DNA of 64,000 nt from Caballeronia sp. dw_276 (GCF_018449635.1 NZ_JAAVUV010000013.1:1-64000); one strand, 5' to 3'; shown: positions 37,968 to 48,114, counted from the stretch's first letter. A program made the numbers and translations. The notes: a model not told the origin generated them from the sequence alone.

Positions 37968-39428
37968 TCAACTCTGAACTTTCGCACCGGCGTCAAGATT
38001 CGTCCAGCCGCCGCCGAGCGCCTTGAGCAGTAACACGCTGGCGCTCATCCGGCGCGCATTGATCTGTTCCTGCGTGCGCTGGTTGGTCAGCGCGATGGTC
38101 TGCGCAGTCACCACGTCGAGATAACTGACCGCGCCCGCCTGGTAGCGGTTGGTGGTCAGCGTCAACGCGAGCGTGGCGGCCGAGGTCGCGCGTTCCTGGC
38201 TCGCGGCTTCATCGGCAAGTGAATGCAGTGCCGACAAGTTGTCCTCGACCTGCTGGAACGAAACCAGCACCGTCTGCCGATAGTCCGCCACCGATCCTTG
38301 ATATTGCGCCGTCGCGTTCTTGAGCGTGGCGTCGCGTCGGCCGCCATCGAAAATCGTGCCCGCAACTTGCGATCCCAAGGCCCAGAAGAGGCTCGGCGCG
38401 CTCAGCCACGGCGCGAAGAACGTGCTTTCAAGTCCTGCGCTTGCGGACAACGTCAGGTCAGGATAGAAGGCCGCGTGCGCCTCGCCGATCTGCGCGTTCG
38501 CCGCCGCCACGCGCCGCTCGGCGGCAGCAATATCGGGGCGGCGTTCGAGCAGTAGCGAGGGGAGGCCTGCCGGGATCTGCGGCACCGCATAGGCCAGCGC
38601 GGCGGGCGTGATTACAAACGTCGAAGCAGGCTCGCCGATCAACGTTGCGATGGCATGCTGCAACTGTGCGCGCTGGATATCGATGTCAGTGTCCTGGGTG
38701 CGCGTGCTTTCCAATTGCGTCTGCGCTTGCGCGACGGCAGAGGCATCGATCGCGCCATCCTTCAGTTGCTGTTGCAGCAGCGAGAGCGCGCGAGCGTAGG
38801 CAGTGACGGTATCGTCTAGCAGCTTCTTCTGTGTGTCGAGCGAGCGCAGATCGAAATAATCAACGGCGAGGTCGCTCGTCATCGAAAGCCGGACGGCTTC
38901 CAGATCCGCTTCGCTTGCCTGCGCGCTTGCTTGCGCGTTGACCGTTGCGTCCTTCAGGCGGCCGAACAGATCGGGTTCCCACGACGCAGCAAGACCCCCC
39001 GAATAGTCCGGGATCGTCTGGCCGGCCAGCGACTTGCCGACCAGGTTTTGCGAGGTCCTGTAACGCTGCTGCGACGCGTTCGCCGTGACGGTCGGGAAGA
39101 ATCCCCCGCGCCGGTAATCGACAAAAGACCGCGCCGCCTGCAACTGCGAGACTGCCTTTTTTACCGTTTGGTTCGAGACATCGATACGCGCTTCCAATTG
39201 GTCCAGATTTACGTCATCGAACACGGTCCACCATGGGCCGCGCGTTTGCGTATCGGCGGGTTTTGCCATGGCCCAGCCGGGTGCCGCGGCACCCGCGTAA
39301 TGCGTTGGGACGGCAACACCGGGCTTGGTGTAGGCAGGCAAGGTCATGCATGCCGCGAGCAAGCTGGCTGCACACAGCGTGAGGATCGTCTTTAAAAATG
39401 AGCGGTTTCGCATGATCATGGTCCTCAC
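37968..39428 (-). CDS. NodT-type outer membrane factor of the RND pump
   Basis: A 486-residue OEP-family lipoprotein. Signal peptide with lipobox SLLAAC (C27); the OEP halves contain TVKKAVSQLQAARSFVDYRR and TLTTNRYQAGAVSYLDVVTA. It forms the outer membrane exit duct. Its ATG overlaps the stop of the upstream adaptor by four bases, so it is the last gene of the RND operon. Confidence 0.92.
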   Translation of the reverse strand: MRTMIMRNRSFLKTILTLCAASLLAACMTLPAYTKPGVAVPTHYAGAAAPGWAMAKPADTQTRGPWWTVFDDVNLDQLEARIDVSNQTVKKAVSQLQAARSFVDYRRGGFFPTVTANASQQRYRTSQNLVGKSLAGQTIPDYSGGLAASWEPDLFGRLKDATVNAQASAQASEADLEAVRLSMTSDLAVDYFDLRSLDTQKKLLDDTVTAYARALSLLQQQLKDGAIDASAVAQAQTQLESTRTQDTDIDIQRAQLQHAIATLIGEPASTFVITPAALAYAVPQIPAGLPSLLLERRPDIAAAERRVAAANAQIGEAHAAFYPDLTLSASAGLESTFFAPWLSAPSLFWALGSQVAGTIFDGGRRDATLKNATAQYQGSVADYRQTVLVSFQQVEDNLSALHSLADEAASQERATSAATLALTLTTNRYQAGAVSYLDVVTAQTIALTNQRTQEQINARRMSASVLLLKALGGGWTNLDAGAKVQS

Positions 39429-40615
39429 GAAGCCGCCGCTACGATCTGCACGGATTCTCCGGCGCTGATGGCGTCGCCGGGATTGTCGATCACACGATCG
39501 CCTGCAGCCAGCCCCGTGGTGACCTCCATGCGCGTGCCAAAATCGCGGCCAATCGTGACCGTCTTGAGCGCCGTCTTGCCGCTGCCGTCCACCACGGCGA
39601 TAGTCACGCCGCCGGGGCGGAACAGCATCGCGCTGACAGGCAGTTCAAGCGCCGGCGCGGGAGTCTGCAACGCCAAATGGACTTGCACATAGGCGCCGGG
39701 CAACAACGCGCCGTCGTGGTTATCGACATCGACCTCCACGCGCAGCGTGCGGCTCACCGGATCAATTGCGCCCGAGTTCCGCGCGACCACCGCCTCGAAC
39801 TTGCGCCCTGGAAACTGCTGGACGCTCAGATATGCCACTGTGCCCGCGTTCATATGAGACGCATCGGTTTGCGGGACATCGACGAACACACGCAGCCGGT
39901 CGATCTGCGAGACATGGAACAGTTCGCCTGGGTTTGCCGTGAGACCCGGGGTGCCGCCCGCTGTCACCAGCGCGCCGACATCCACGTTCCGTGCGGTTAC
40001 CACGCCATCGAACGGCGCCGTAAGCTTTTCATATGAGACCAGTTCCGCCAGCCTTTTCACGTTTGCCTGCGCGGACTGCAACATCGCGCGCTTCGCCTGC
40101 ATGTCGCTTTGCTTCGTATCGGCGTCCTGTTGCGAGACCGATTGCGTCTTCAGCATGTCTTGCCAACGTTGCGAGGTGCCTGCCGCATAGTTGTAGTTCG
40201 CGATAGCGGTCGCTTCATCAGCGCGAGCCTGTGCGAGCTCTGCATCGAGCTCCGGCGTCTGGATGACCGCAAGCATCTGACCTGCCTTCACCTTTGTACC
40301 GATGTCGGTGTACCAGTGCTGTAGATATCCGCTTGTGCGCGCGTAAATGGAGGCATCGGCGAAAGGCGTGACCGAACCCGGCAGGAGCAACTCTTGCACA
40401 GCAGGCGCGCTCGTGGGCTTGACGACCGAGACCGTGAGCGCACGTTGCGCGGCGACTTGTTGAGTGAGCGCGCTGCCTGCGTGCAGCCGTGGCACGATGC
40501 CCATGCTCAGCAAGGCGGCAGCAACGGCAGCCAGGGCAAGCGGCCCCAGGTAGCGGCGCTTGCTCGAAGGTGTCGTCGTGGTGGCGACGGGTTGATCGTT
40601 GTCAGGCTGGTTCAT
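39425..40615 (-). CDS. RND efflux periplasmic adaptor
   Basis: A 396-residue adaptor. Basic start then one hydrophobic helix (about 27-48, LALAAVAAALLSMGIVPRLH); lipoyl halves near KPTSAPAVQELLLPGSVTPF and YEKLTAPFDGVVTARNVDVG; alpha-hairpin between; beta-barrel and membrane-proximal domains after. It is the middle gene of a leftward operon: permease, 26-base gap, adaptor, 4-base overlap, outer membrane factor. The gene order (permease first) is less common than adaptor first. Confidence 0.92.
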   Translation of the reverse strand: MNQPDNDQPVATTTTPSSKRRYLGPLALAAVAAALLSMGIVPRLHAGSALTQQVAAQRALTVSVVKPTSAPAVQELLLPGSVTPFADASIYARTSGYLQHWYTDIGTKVKAGQMLAVIQTPELDAELAQARADEATAIANYNYAAGTSQRWQDMLKTQSVSQQDADTKQSDMQAKRAMLQSAQANVKRLAELVSYEKLTAPFDGVVTARNVDVGALVTAGGTPGLTANPGELFHVSQIDRLRVFVDVPQTDASHMNAGTVAYLSVQQFPGRKFEAVVARNSGAIDPVSRTLRVEVDVDNHDGALLPGAYVQVHLALQTPAPALELPVSAMLFRPGGVTIAVVDGSGKTALKTVTIGRDFGTRMEVTTGLAAGDRVIDNPGDAISAGESVQIVAAAS

Positions 40616-40641
40616 TTTGGGTCCTTCGGCATCGGCGTTCG

Positions 40642-43600
40642 TTAGATGGGAAGAGGCGTCGAGATTCGCGCCTTCGTGTCGCGGCGATTTGCAAGCCAGG
40701 CGTGCACCATGCCGAATACAACGGGTACGAACAGCAGCGTGGAGACGGTACCGAGCGCAAGACCGCCGATCACCGCACGGCCGAGCGGCGCGTTCTGTTC
40801 GCCACCGTCGCCCAAGCCGAGCGCCATCGGCAACATGCCGATCAGCATTGCCAATGCGGTCATGATTACGGGGCGGAATCGGTTGAAGCCCGCTTCGAGC
40901 CCGGCCCAGAGCGGCGCGGTGCCAGCCTGCAGCGACTCACGCGCGGTGTTTATCACGAGAATGCTGTTCGCGGTCGCAATGCCGATACACAAGATGGTTC
41001 CCGTCAGCGCGGGCACGCTCAGCGTGGTGTCCGTCGCGAACAACATCCACGCGATACCCGCAAGCGACGCCGGCAAGCCGCTGATAATGATGAGCGGGTC
41101 GAGCCACGACTGGAAGTTCACGACCATCAGCAGGTAGACCAGCACGATTGCAAACGCAAGACCTTCGCCCAGGCCGATAAAGGAGCTGTTCATCGATTGC
41201 ACCTGACCGCGCATCACAATGGACGATCCTGGCGGCAACTGGACCTCTGCCTGATCGATGAGTTTTTGCACGTCGGTGGCGACGCCGCCGAGATCGCGTC
41301 CTTGCGTCGATGCAAAGATGTCCAGCACCGGTTGCACGTTGTAGTGCGAAACCACCGCCTGTTGTGAGCCGCGCGACACGGTGGCGAGCGCGCCGAGCTG
41401 GTTTTGCGGATTGGTGGACACGGCGCTTGTTGCAAGCGGCAGGTTGGCGAGTGTCTGCAACGAATGAATGTCGTATTGGGGCACTTCGGCCATCAACGGA
41501 TAACTGACGCCGTTCTTGGGATCGAGCCAGAAGTTGGGCGTGGTCTGTGAGCTGCCCGACAAAGCGATCAGCAGGTTCTGCGCAACGTCCTTTTGCGTGA
41601 GGCGCGCCTGCATCGCCTTCGTACGGTCCACGTCGAGGTTCAGCGCGGGTTCGTCGCCCGGCTGCTGGATGCGCGCATCGACGAGACCACGCACGCTGCG
41701 CAGCTTCGCCAGCATCGCGTTCGCGACCTTGCGGTTGTCATCGAGCTTGTTGCCGACGATCTGGATATCGATAGGCGCGGGCAAGCCGAAGTTGAGAATC
41801 TGGCTCACGATATCCGCCGGCAGGAACGCGAACGTCGTGCCGGGAAACGACTGGTTCAGCACGTTGCGCAGTGTGGCCACGTACGAGGCGGTCGGCTTGT
41901 GTCCGGGCGCGAGCGTGATCATGATGTCGGCGTCTTCGGGGCCAATAGGATCGGACGAATCGTAGGTCAGGTTGATGCCGCTGACCGGCACGCCGATGTT
42001 GTCCAGCACCGCAGCCTGATCTTTCTTCGGAATCACGCTGCGGATCTTCGCTTCGACTTGATCGGTCAGACGCGCCGTTTGTTCAATGCGTGTGCCCGTC
42101 GGGGCGCGCATGTGCAGGCGGATTTCGCCTGCATCGACCGCGGGGAAGAAGTCGCGTCCCGCGAACGGCACCAGCGCGAGCGAACCTACACAGGCGAGCA
42201 TGAAGACAGGCAGGAACCTGCGGCGGTTGTCGATTGCACGCAAGAGGATGCCCTTGTATTGCGTGCGCAGCTTTTCAAAGCGATGTTCGAACGCGGCCTG
42301 AAAACGGATCAGCACGGCGAATCGGCCGGCGGCCGCTTTGCCGTCCTTGGCGCGTGCGCGCAGCAACACCATTGCAAGCGTGGGAATCAGCGTGCGCGAG
42401 AAAAAGTATGAAGCGATCATGGCGAATACCACGGCTTCGGCCATCGGCACGAAGAGGTAACGCGCGACGCCGGAGAGCAGGAACATCGGGAGGAATACGA
42501 TGCAGATGGCAAGCGTCGAGACGAACGTCGGCACTGCGATTTCGCCGGAGCCGTTAAGAATGGCATCGTGCAGCGGCTCGCCGTTCTCCAGATGATGCGT
42601 GATGTTTTCGATGGCGACCGTTGCATCGTCGACCAGGATACCGACCGCGAGCGCGAGGCCGCCGAGCGTCATGATGTTGATGGTCTGCCCGAGCACGGAC
42701 AGCGCGATCAGCGAAGTCAGCACCGCAAGAGGAATAGTCACCGCAATGATCAATGTCGCGCGCCAGCTTCCAAGGAACAGCAGGATCATCAGCGCCGTGA
42801 GGCACGCGGCAATTACCGCCTCGCGGACCACGCCTGTGATCGCGGACTTCACGAACACAGACTGATCGCCAAGCGGCGTGATTTGGAGCGCCTTCGGCAA
42901 GCCTGCGGCGATCTTCGGCAGCATCGACTTCACCTGGCTGATGATGGTCAGCGTTGACGTGCTGCCGGTCTTCTCCACTTCGAGCAACGCAGCGCGCTTG
43001 CCGTCGCTGCGCACGATGTTGGTCTGCGGCGCGTAACCGTCGCGGACTTGCGCGACATCGCGCACGTACACCACGCCGCCCTTGACGGTCTTGATCGGCA
43101 GGTTGTTCAGCGCCGCGACACTGTCCGTGCTGCCGTTCATTTGCACGTTGTATTCACGCGTGCCGATCTTGGCCGTGCCGCCCGGCAGGATCAGGTTCTG
43201 CGCGTTCACGGCGTTGACCACGTCGATGGGTGCCAACCCTTTTGCCTGCAATGCACGCGGGTTGATATCGACCATGATCTGGCGGATCTTGCCGCCGAAT
43301 GGCAGCGGCACTGCCGCGCCCTGGATGGTCGCGAGTTGCGTGCGGATGAAGCTGTTGCCGAGGTCGTAGAGCGTCTGCTCGGGCAGCGTGGTGCTGGAAA
43401 GGCCGAGCTGAAGGATCGGCACCGTCGAGGCGTTGTAGGTAATGATGTTCGGCGGCAGCGTGCCCGGCGGCAACACGCGGAGGATGGACGCGGAGTTCGA
43501 TGCGGCTTCTGCGATCGCACGGTTGATATCGGCGCCGGGATGAAAGAACACCTTGATTACCGATACGCCGTTAAGCGATTGCGATTCAATATGTTCAATG

Positions 43601-43830
43601 TCTTCGACGTCTGATGTCAACGCCCGTTCGTAGTTGGACGTGATCCGGTGCGCCATGTCTTCGGCTGAAAAACCGTTATACGACCACACGATGCTGACCA
43701 CCGGAATATCGATGTTCGGAAAAATATCGGTGGGCGTGCGCATGATCGCAAGCGGTCCGAGAATGAACAGCAGGATCGCAAGAACGATGAAGGTGTAGGG
43801 CCGGTGCAATGCCAGTCTGACGATCCACAT
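40642..43830 (-). CDS. RND efflux permease
   Basis: A 1062-residue RND transporter. I chose ATG 43830 (MWIVRLALHRPYTFIVLAIL), the standard RND start; the frame stays open to 43962 but that extension has no counterpart. Twelve helices in the usual 1+5+1+5 layout with two large periplasmic loops. The TM4 proton-relay aspartates are in LAVGILVDDATVAIENITHH. It is a HAE1/HME-like drug or organic-solvent pump; I cannot set the substrate. A copy of the 59-bp element is 213 bases upstream. Confidence 0.92.
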   Translation of the reverse strand: MWIVRLALHRPYTFIVLAILLFILGPLAIMRTPTDIFPNIDIPVVSIVWSYNGFSAEDMAHRITSNYERALTSDVEDIEHIESQSLNGVSVIKVFFHPGADINRAIAEAASNSASILRVLPPGTLPPNIITYNASTVPILQLGLSSTTLPEQTLYDLGNSFIRTQLATIQGAAVPLPFGGKIRQIMVDINPRALQAKGLAPIDVVNAVNAQNLILPGGTAKIGTREYNVQMNGSTDSVAALNNLPIKTVKGGVVYVRDVAQVRDGYAPQTNIVRSDGKRAALLEVEKTGSTSTLTIISQVKSMLPKIAAGLPKALQITPLGDQSVFVKSAITGVVREAVIAACLTALMILLFLGSWRATLIIAVTIPLAVLTSLIALSVLGQTINIMTLGGLALAVGILVDDATVAIENITHHLENGEPLHDAILNGSGEIAVPTFVSTLAICIVFLPMFLLSGVARYLFVPMAEAVVFAMIASYFFSRTLIPTLAMVLLRARAKDGKAAAGRFAVLIRFQAAFEHRFEKLRTQYKGILLRAIDNRRRFLPVFMLACVGSLALVPFAGRDFFPAVDAGEIRLHMRAPTGTRIEQTARLTDQVEAKIRSVIPKKDQAAVLDNIGVPVSGINLTYDSSDPIGPEDADIMITLAPGHKPTASYVATLRNVLNQSFPGTTFAFLPADIVSQILNFGLPAPIDIQIVGNKLDDNRKVANAMLAKLRSVRGLVDARIQQPGDEPALNLDVDRTKAMQARLTQKDVAQNLLIALSGSSQTTPNFWLDPKNGVSYPLMAEVPQYDIHSLQTLANLPLATSAVSTNPQNQLGALATVSRGSQQAVVSHYNVQPVLDIFASTQGRDLGGVATDVQKLIDQAEVQLPPGSSIVMRGQVQSMNSSFIGLGEGLAFAIVLVYLLMVVNFQSWLDPLIIISGLPASLAGIAWMLFATDTTLSVPALTGTILCIGIATANSILVINTARESLQAGTAPLWAGLEAGFNRFRPVIMTALAMLIGMLPMALGLGDGGEQNAPLGRAVIGGLALGTVSTLLFVPVVFGMVHAWLANRRDTKARISTPLPI

Positions 43831-44042
43831 GACGAATTCCAGGACGAGTTGGCCAAACAAATTTTGGATGAGGCTGCAAGTGATACGGCAATACGTTGCG
43901 ATGGTCGGATTCTCTGCCGCTATATGGCGCGGCAAGAAATTGGAGAGCAAGGATGAAGGCATCGACTACGGTCGGAATGGTGGTTAACATCAACCACCAG
44001 CGCGATTGACTTGAATTTAGTTCATTGGTTATCCCGCCACTA

Positions 44043-44101
44043 GCCCTACCATCGGCTCCCGAGATCACATGAACCGGTATGTCTCTAATACATACGTATG
44101 A
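44043..44101 (-). promoter_or_regulatory. 59-bp conserved upstream element, copy A
   Basis: On the minus strand it starts TCATACGTATGTATTAGAG, has TACCGGTTCATGTGA in the middle and ends CCGATGGTAGGGC. The 10-bp palindrome CATACGTATG at its start is specific to this copy. It lies 213 bases before the RND permease start in the matching orientation. Confidence 0.8.
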
Positions 44102-44367
44102 ACGCTGAAGCCGGCCAGGCCGAATTGTTACTTCGCAACGGCTTATCTAATTAGATCTCGATTCGTCGCAAGTTGGCGTCGTTGCCTCTAGGCGACGATT
44201 TTGTCCACAGATGAAGACAGAGGCACGATCGCTTTGTAAGCGGCTCGGCTGGGCCGTGTCCTCACGCGCGCGCGGGTGAGGCATGATGGTGATGGCGTGT
44301 TGGAGTCCGTATAGATCAAGGGAGATCGTGTCCACGATCGGCGATCATGGGCACGATCCATCCAAAT

Positions 44368-44606
44368 CTATCCAGATCTACCCGATTGAGATTGTGGCGG
44401 GGTGAGGGGTTTTAGTTTGTCAGCCACATTCCAAGGCAGCAATTCGTCGATGCGAGAGATCTTGTGATCAGCGATGTGGGTCAGGACGTATTCTAGGTAG
44501 GCACGCGGGTTGATTCCGTTGAGCTTGCACGTCCCGATCAAGCTATACATCGCGGCGGCCCGCTCGCCTCCGCTGTCGGAGCCGACGAACAGATAATTTT
44601 TGCGTC
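44368..44606 (-). pseudogene. tnpC: IS66 TnpC transposase, 3' part (split by RIT)
   Basis: The C-terminal part of IS66 TnpC: RKNYLFVGSDSGGERAAAMY, then IGTCKLNGINPRAYLEYVLT and DELLPWNVADKL. Joined to the 5' part at 48115-49459, it gives a continuous 527-residue frame once the RIT element is taken out. Confidence 0.9.
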
Positions 44607-44630
44607 AATGCAAATATGTGCATTGACGCA
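44600..44630. repeat. RIT left-end hairpin / attachment-like site
   Basis: TGCGTCAATGCA (44601-44612) and TGCATTGACGCA (44619-44630) are exact inverted repeats around a 6-base spacer AATATG. The heptamer TTGCGTC at 44600-44606 recurs at 48108-48114, and is also the target sequence in tnpC. Inverted arms around a short spacer are what a tyrosine recombinase core site looks like. Confidence 0.65.
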
Positions 44631-44784
44631 ATAATGCGCAGCCGCAAATTATGCGGAGTTTGCATCGTACGACTCGTCACGAGCGCCAGTGCGACGCGCC
44701 TTGCAGGGATCTGTGGCTTGCAGCAAACTGCACATAAAAAAGATGCTTTCCTGTTTGGGTTGTTACCCATTCAGGAGAATCATC

Positions 44785-46044
44785 ATGATCGGCTTGATTC
44801 CTCTTCGACCGCAGCCTCAGGCGTGGTTGTGGCGCAGCGTCCTTTCTCCTTTCGCAGAGCGCTACTGCGAATATCTCGTTGATACCGGCTACGCGGCTCG
44901 CACCATCAACATCTACGTGAGGTGCGTCGCGCACTTTGCGTATTGGCTTACAACGCACCGTATAGCCGTAGCAAGTGTCGAAGATCGACTTGTCTGCAGC
45001 TTCGTGAACGACCATTTGCGGCGATGTACCTGCCCCGATCCGATTCCGAGGGGTCGGGCAGACGTGAATGCTGCACTTCGGCATTTGCTGGTCGTCATGG
45101 GCGCGTGCGCTGTCCCTCGGTTTCTGCGGGCGGAATCGGACTCGGTGCAACAGGAGGTGTGTCGCTTTACTGACCATCTCAAGGACGTTTGCGGCCTAGC
45201 CGAATGCACGCGATATCAGCGTGGTCGAATCATTCGCGATTTCTTGCATCAGAGCTTTGGTCGCAAACACATAGACATGGAGCTGCTAACGATTCGGGAT
45301 ATCCGTCGTTTCGTTACGCACTACCCCGACGGGTGCAAGGCTGGAGCCGCTCACGTAGCGGGCGTGACATTGCGCAGTTACCTGCGATTCAGGACCATGC
45401 AATATAACGACGAGGTCGAAGAGCTGATCGCGGCAGTACCGAACGTGGCTGGATGGAGATTGGCGGCGCTGCCTGAAACGCTTTCGGATGCAGCGATCGG
45501 GCAGTTCCTGAACTCCTTCGATCGCGCGACTGCGTCCAGCTTGCGTGATTACGCAATGGCGCGCTGTCTGGCTGATCTTGGGTTGCGGGCTGCGGAAGTC
45601 GTGCAAATCCAACTCGACGACTTAAACTGGCGCGAAGGCACGCTGCAAATCCGTCGCACCAAATCGCGACGGGGCTACATCATTCCGCTGCCGGAGCCGA
45701 CAGGTCATGCGCTCGCCGACTATATTCGGTTAGGCCGACGAGCAACGACGACCTCCCGCGCCGTCTTTGTGCGGCATTACGCTCCTGCTGACCTTCCATT
45801 AGGAACGGGCCGCGTCCACAAGGCTGTGCATGACGCATATGTCCGTTGCGGGTGGACCGACCGATCTGGAACCCATCTTCTGAGGCACAGCATTGCCCGA
45901 CGGCTGCTTCGTTCTGGCTCGTCGTTGAAGGAAGTGGCTGACGTATTACGCCATCAGAGCATCGACACCACCGCGATCTACACGAAGATCGACCTGCGAA
46001 GCCTGGAGGCCGTGGCGCTTCCCTGGCCGGGGTGCAAATCATGA
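44785..46044 (+). CDS. RIT tyrosine recombinase 1
   Basis: A 419-residue recombinase; ATG 44785 with AGGAG upstream. N-terminal SAM-like binding part, then the catalytic domain with R in CLADLGLRAAEVVQIQL, HLLRHS (H-x-x-R), and the tail H and nucleophile Y in VLRHQSIDTTAIYTKIDL. It overlaps the second gene by ATGA, so all three are probably made in step. Function: integration or excision of the RIT element, presumably as a hetero-complex. Confidence 0.9.
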   Translation: MIGLIPLRPQPQAWLWRSVLSPFAERYCEYLVDTGYAARTINIYVRCVAHFAYWLTTHRIAVASVEDRLVCSFVNDHLRRCTCPDPIPRGRADVNAALRHLLVVMGACAVPRFLRAESDSVQQEVCRFTDHLKDVCGLAECTRYQRGRIIRDFLHQSFGRKHIDMELLTIRDIRRFVTHYPDGCKAGAAHVAGVTLRSYLRFRTMQYNDEVEELIAAVPNVAGWRLAALPETLSDAAIGQFLNSFDRATASSLRDYAMARCLADLGLRAAEVVQIQLDDLNWREGTLQIRRTKSRRGYIIPLPEPTGHALADYIRLGRRATTTSRAVFVRHYAPADLPLGTGRVHKAVHDAYVRCGWTDRSGTHLLRHSIARRLLRSGSSLKEVADVLRHQSIDTTAIYTKIDLRSLEAVALPWPGCKS

Positions 46045-47003
46045 AGCTTCCCGTCAAATCGGCACACACAATGGTATCGCTAGTGGAAACGTATCTTGCA
46101 GAGCGACGCTGTCTCGGCTTCGACCTTGCGATCTCCGGGCAGGTGCTGATGAACTTCGCCCGCTTCGCGGATACGGCAAACCATCGTGGTTCGATCACCG
46201 AAGATCTGGCGCTCGCCTGGGCACACTCGACGCCGAGCCAAAGGCCCATTACCTGGGCGCGTCGAATCGAGGTAATCCGTCCCTTCGCGAAGCATCTCAA
46301 ACAGTTCTATCCTGACACAGTTGTTCCACGATGCGACCTGTGCGGGCGAGCTCATCGTCGTCTGACACCACATATCTACACAAAGCAGGAACTCAACGAA
46401 CTTCTCGCTGCGTCGGCGGCGATGCTACCCGCGGGTTCGATCAGACCGCTCACCTATGAAGCGTTATTCGGTTTGATTGCGGCAACCGGTCTGCGAATCT
46501 CGGAAGCCATCAATCTGTCCAGAGATGACGTGAATCTTGCTGCTGGGACGCTAACTGTCCGCGAGACGAAGTTCCACAAGTCGAGGCTTATTCCGTTGCA
46601 TCCTACGGTAACTCGGGCCATGAAGCGTTACGCTGCCCGCCGTACGCTGGTCGTCGCTACCGAGCCGTGCAACTCATTCTTTGTGAACCTTGAAGGCAAG
46701 AAGCTGCATCCCAGTACAGTGCACTGGGCGTTTGGTCGGCTTCGCGAGCAACTCGGATGGATTGCGCGAGGCGACCATGCATTGCCTCGTATCCATGATC
46801 TTCGCCACACGTTCGTGTGCTGGCGAATCCTGAAGTGGTATCAGGATGGCGAGAACGTCGACAACCGGATGATCGCGCTGTCAACATATCTGGGACATGT
46901 GAAGCCGAGCGATACCTACTGGTATCTGACTGCGGTTCCCGATCTCATGGAAATCGTGAGCCAGAAATTTGCGGGCTTTGCCGAAGGGGTGGGTCATGAC
47001 TAA
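46041..47003 (+). CDS. RIT tyrosine recombinase 2
   Basis: A 320-residue recombinase. Catalytic residues: R in LIAATGLRISEAINLSRDDV, HDLRHTFV (H-x-x-R), late H in STYLGHVKPSDTYWYL with Y. The ATG at 46041 overlaps the stop of gene 1, and its end overlaps gene 3 by eight bases. Shorter than gene 1 because the N-terminal part is smaller. Confidence 0.9.
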   Translation: MKLPVKSAHTMVSLVETYLAERRCLGFDLAISGQVLMNFARFADTANHRGSITEDLALAWAHSTPSQRPITWARRIEVIRPFAKHLKQFYPDTVVPRCDLCGRAHRRLTPHIYTKQELNELLAASAAMLPAGSIRPLTYEALFGLIAATGLRISEAINLSRDDVNLAAGTLTVRETKFHKSRLIPLHPTVTRAMKRYAARRTLVVATEPCNSFFVNLEGKKLHPSTVHWAFGRLREQLGWIARGDHALPRIHDLRHTFVCWRILKWYQDGENVDNRMIALSTYLGHVKPSDTYWYLTAVPDLMEIVSQKFAGFAEGVGHD

Positions 47004-48003
47004 AGGCCGCCTGGTTCCTTCCTTCGCGACGCTCCTGCAGGACTTCTTCGTCGAACGGTTGATGCAGCAACGCGCGGTGAGTCCGGAGACGATATCGAGC
47101 TATCGCGATGCGTTTCGTCTGTTTCTCCAGTTCGCATCGAATCGCCTTGGCAGGTGCCCAACTGATCTGACGCTGTCGGACATGGATGCGCCGCTGATCC
47201 TGGCCTTTCTGCGGCATCTAGAGGTTGAGCGGCATAACAGTACGCGGACCCGTAACGTTCGACTCGCAGCGTTGCGCTCGTTCCTGAAGTACGCGGCACA
47301 CCGTGACGTCGCGTCGTTGGCCGTTATACAGCGTGCACTCTCGGTGCCGATGAAGCGTTGCGATAAACCTATGGTTGGATTCCTGTCTCGCGATGAGATT
47401 CAGCACCTGTTGATCGCGCCCGACCCAGACACCTGGTCGGGCCAACGCGACAGGGTCCTCCTGGCAACCATGTATAACACCGGAGCACGGGTCTCGGAAA
47501 TCCTTGCACTGCGCGTCGGCGATGTAATCCTGGGCCCGTCGCCCTGTGTCCATATTGTCGGTAAAGGACGAAAGGAGCGGACGGTGCCTTTATGGCGATC
47601 TACGGCCAGGCTCATCAAAGGGTGGTTGCCTCAGATCCAGGATGCATCAAGTCAGAGGCTCTTTCCAAATCGGTCGGGAAATGCCATGACTCGCTCCAAT
47701 GTCGCCGACCGGCTGAGAATTGCCGTAACCCGCGCGAAAGACCAATGTCCGCAGCTCGCCAAACGACGTGTTTCTCCTCATCTGGTTCGACACGCGACCG
47801 CCATGCACCTACTTCAATCAGGCGTCGATCTGTCAGTCATCGCGTTGTGGCTAGGACACGAAAGCCCATCGACAACGCACGGCTACATGGAAGCTGATCT
47901 GACAATGAAGGAGCGGGCACTGAACAGGATTCAACCGCCTCAAGTAAAGAATCGTCGATATCGGCCACCGGACCGCATCCTGCAGTTCCTGGAGTCGCTG
48001 TAA
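46996..48003 (+). CDS. RIT tyrosine recombinase 3
   Basis: A 335-residue XerC/XerD-like recombinase. Core-binding domain (PETISSYRDAFRLFLQFASN), then R in TMYNTGARVSEILALRVGDV, K in IVGKGRKERTVPLW, HLVRHATAMHLLQSG, late H in LWLGHESPSTTHGYMEAD with Y. The most canonical of the three. A 110-base non-coding stretch follows, holding the right inverted repeat. Confidence 0.9.
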   Translation: MTKGRLVPSFATLLQDFFVERLMQQRAVSPETISSYRDAFRLFLQFASNRLGRCPTDLTLSDMDAPLILAFLRHLEVERHNSTRTRNVRLAALRSFLKYAAHRDVASLAVIQRALSVPMKRCDKPMVGFLSRDEIQHLLIAPDPDTWSGQRDRVLLATMYNTGARVSEILALRVGDVILGPSPCVHIVGKGRKERTVPLWRSTARLIKGWLPQIQDASSQRLFPNRSGNAMTRSNVADRLRIAVTRAKDQCPQLAKRRVSPHLVRHATAMHLLQSGVDLSVIALWLGHESPSTTHGYMEADLTMKERALNRIQPPQVKNRRYRPPDRILQFLESL

Positions 48004-48079
48004 TTATGCGTAGTTCGCCGGACCGCGAATCCTTGCGGATCGCTTCGGCGACTCGCCCGGCACCCTTAGAAAGTGACGG

Positions 48080-48114
48080 ACTCCGCATAATTTGCGGCTG
48101 CGCATTATTGCGTC
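48080..48114. repeat. RIT right inverted repeat (35 bp)
   Basis: Exact reverse complement of 44625-44659. It ends with TTGCGTC at the boundary with the tnpC sequence (CGAGCG...). Confidence 0.88.

Larger units (their letters stand above)
44607..48114 (+). mobile_element. Recombinase-in-trio (RIT) element
   Basis: A 3508-bp insertion inside tnpC with three overlapping tyrosine recombinase genes. Perfect 35-bp inverted repeats lie near the ends, 44625-44659 and 48080-48114, each starting GACGCAATAATGCGCAGCCG from outside. TTGCGTC is present at both junctions. The left side has 18 extra bases outside the repeat. This is the known RIT layout (three coupled recombinases flanked by inverted repeats). 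All three frames are open. Confidence 0.88.

Noticed and set aside
40489..43614. Plus-strand open frames opposite the RND operon
   Set aside because: Shadows of the permease and adaptor genes; biased His/Arg-rich translation.
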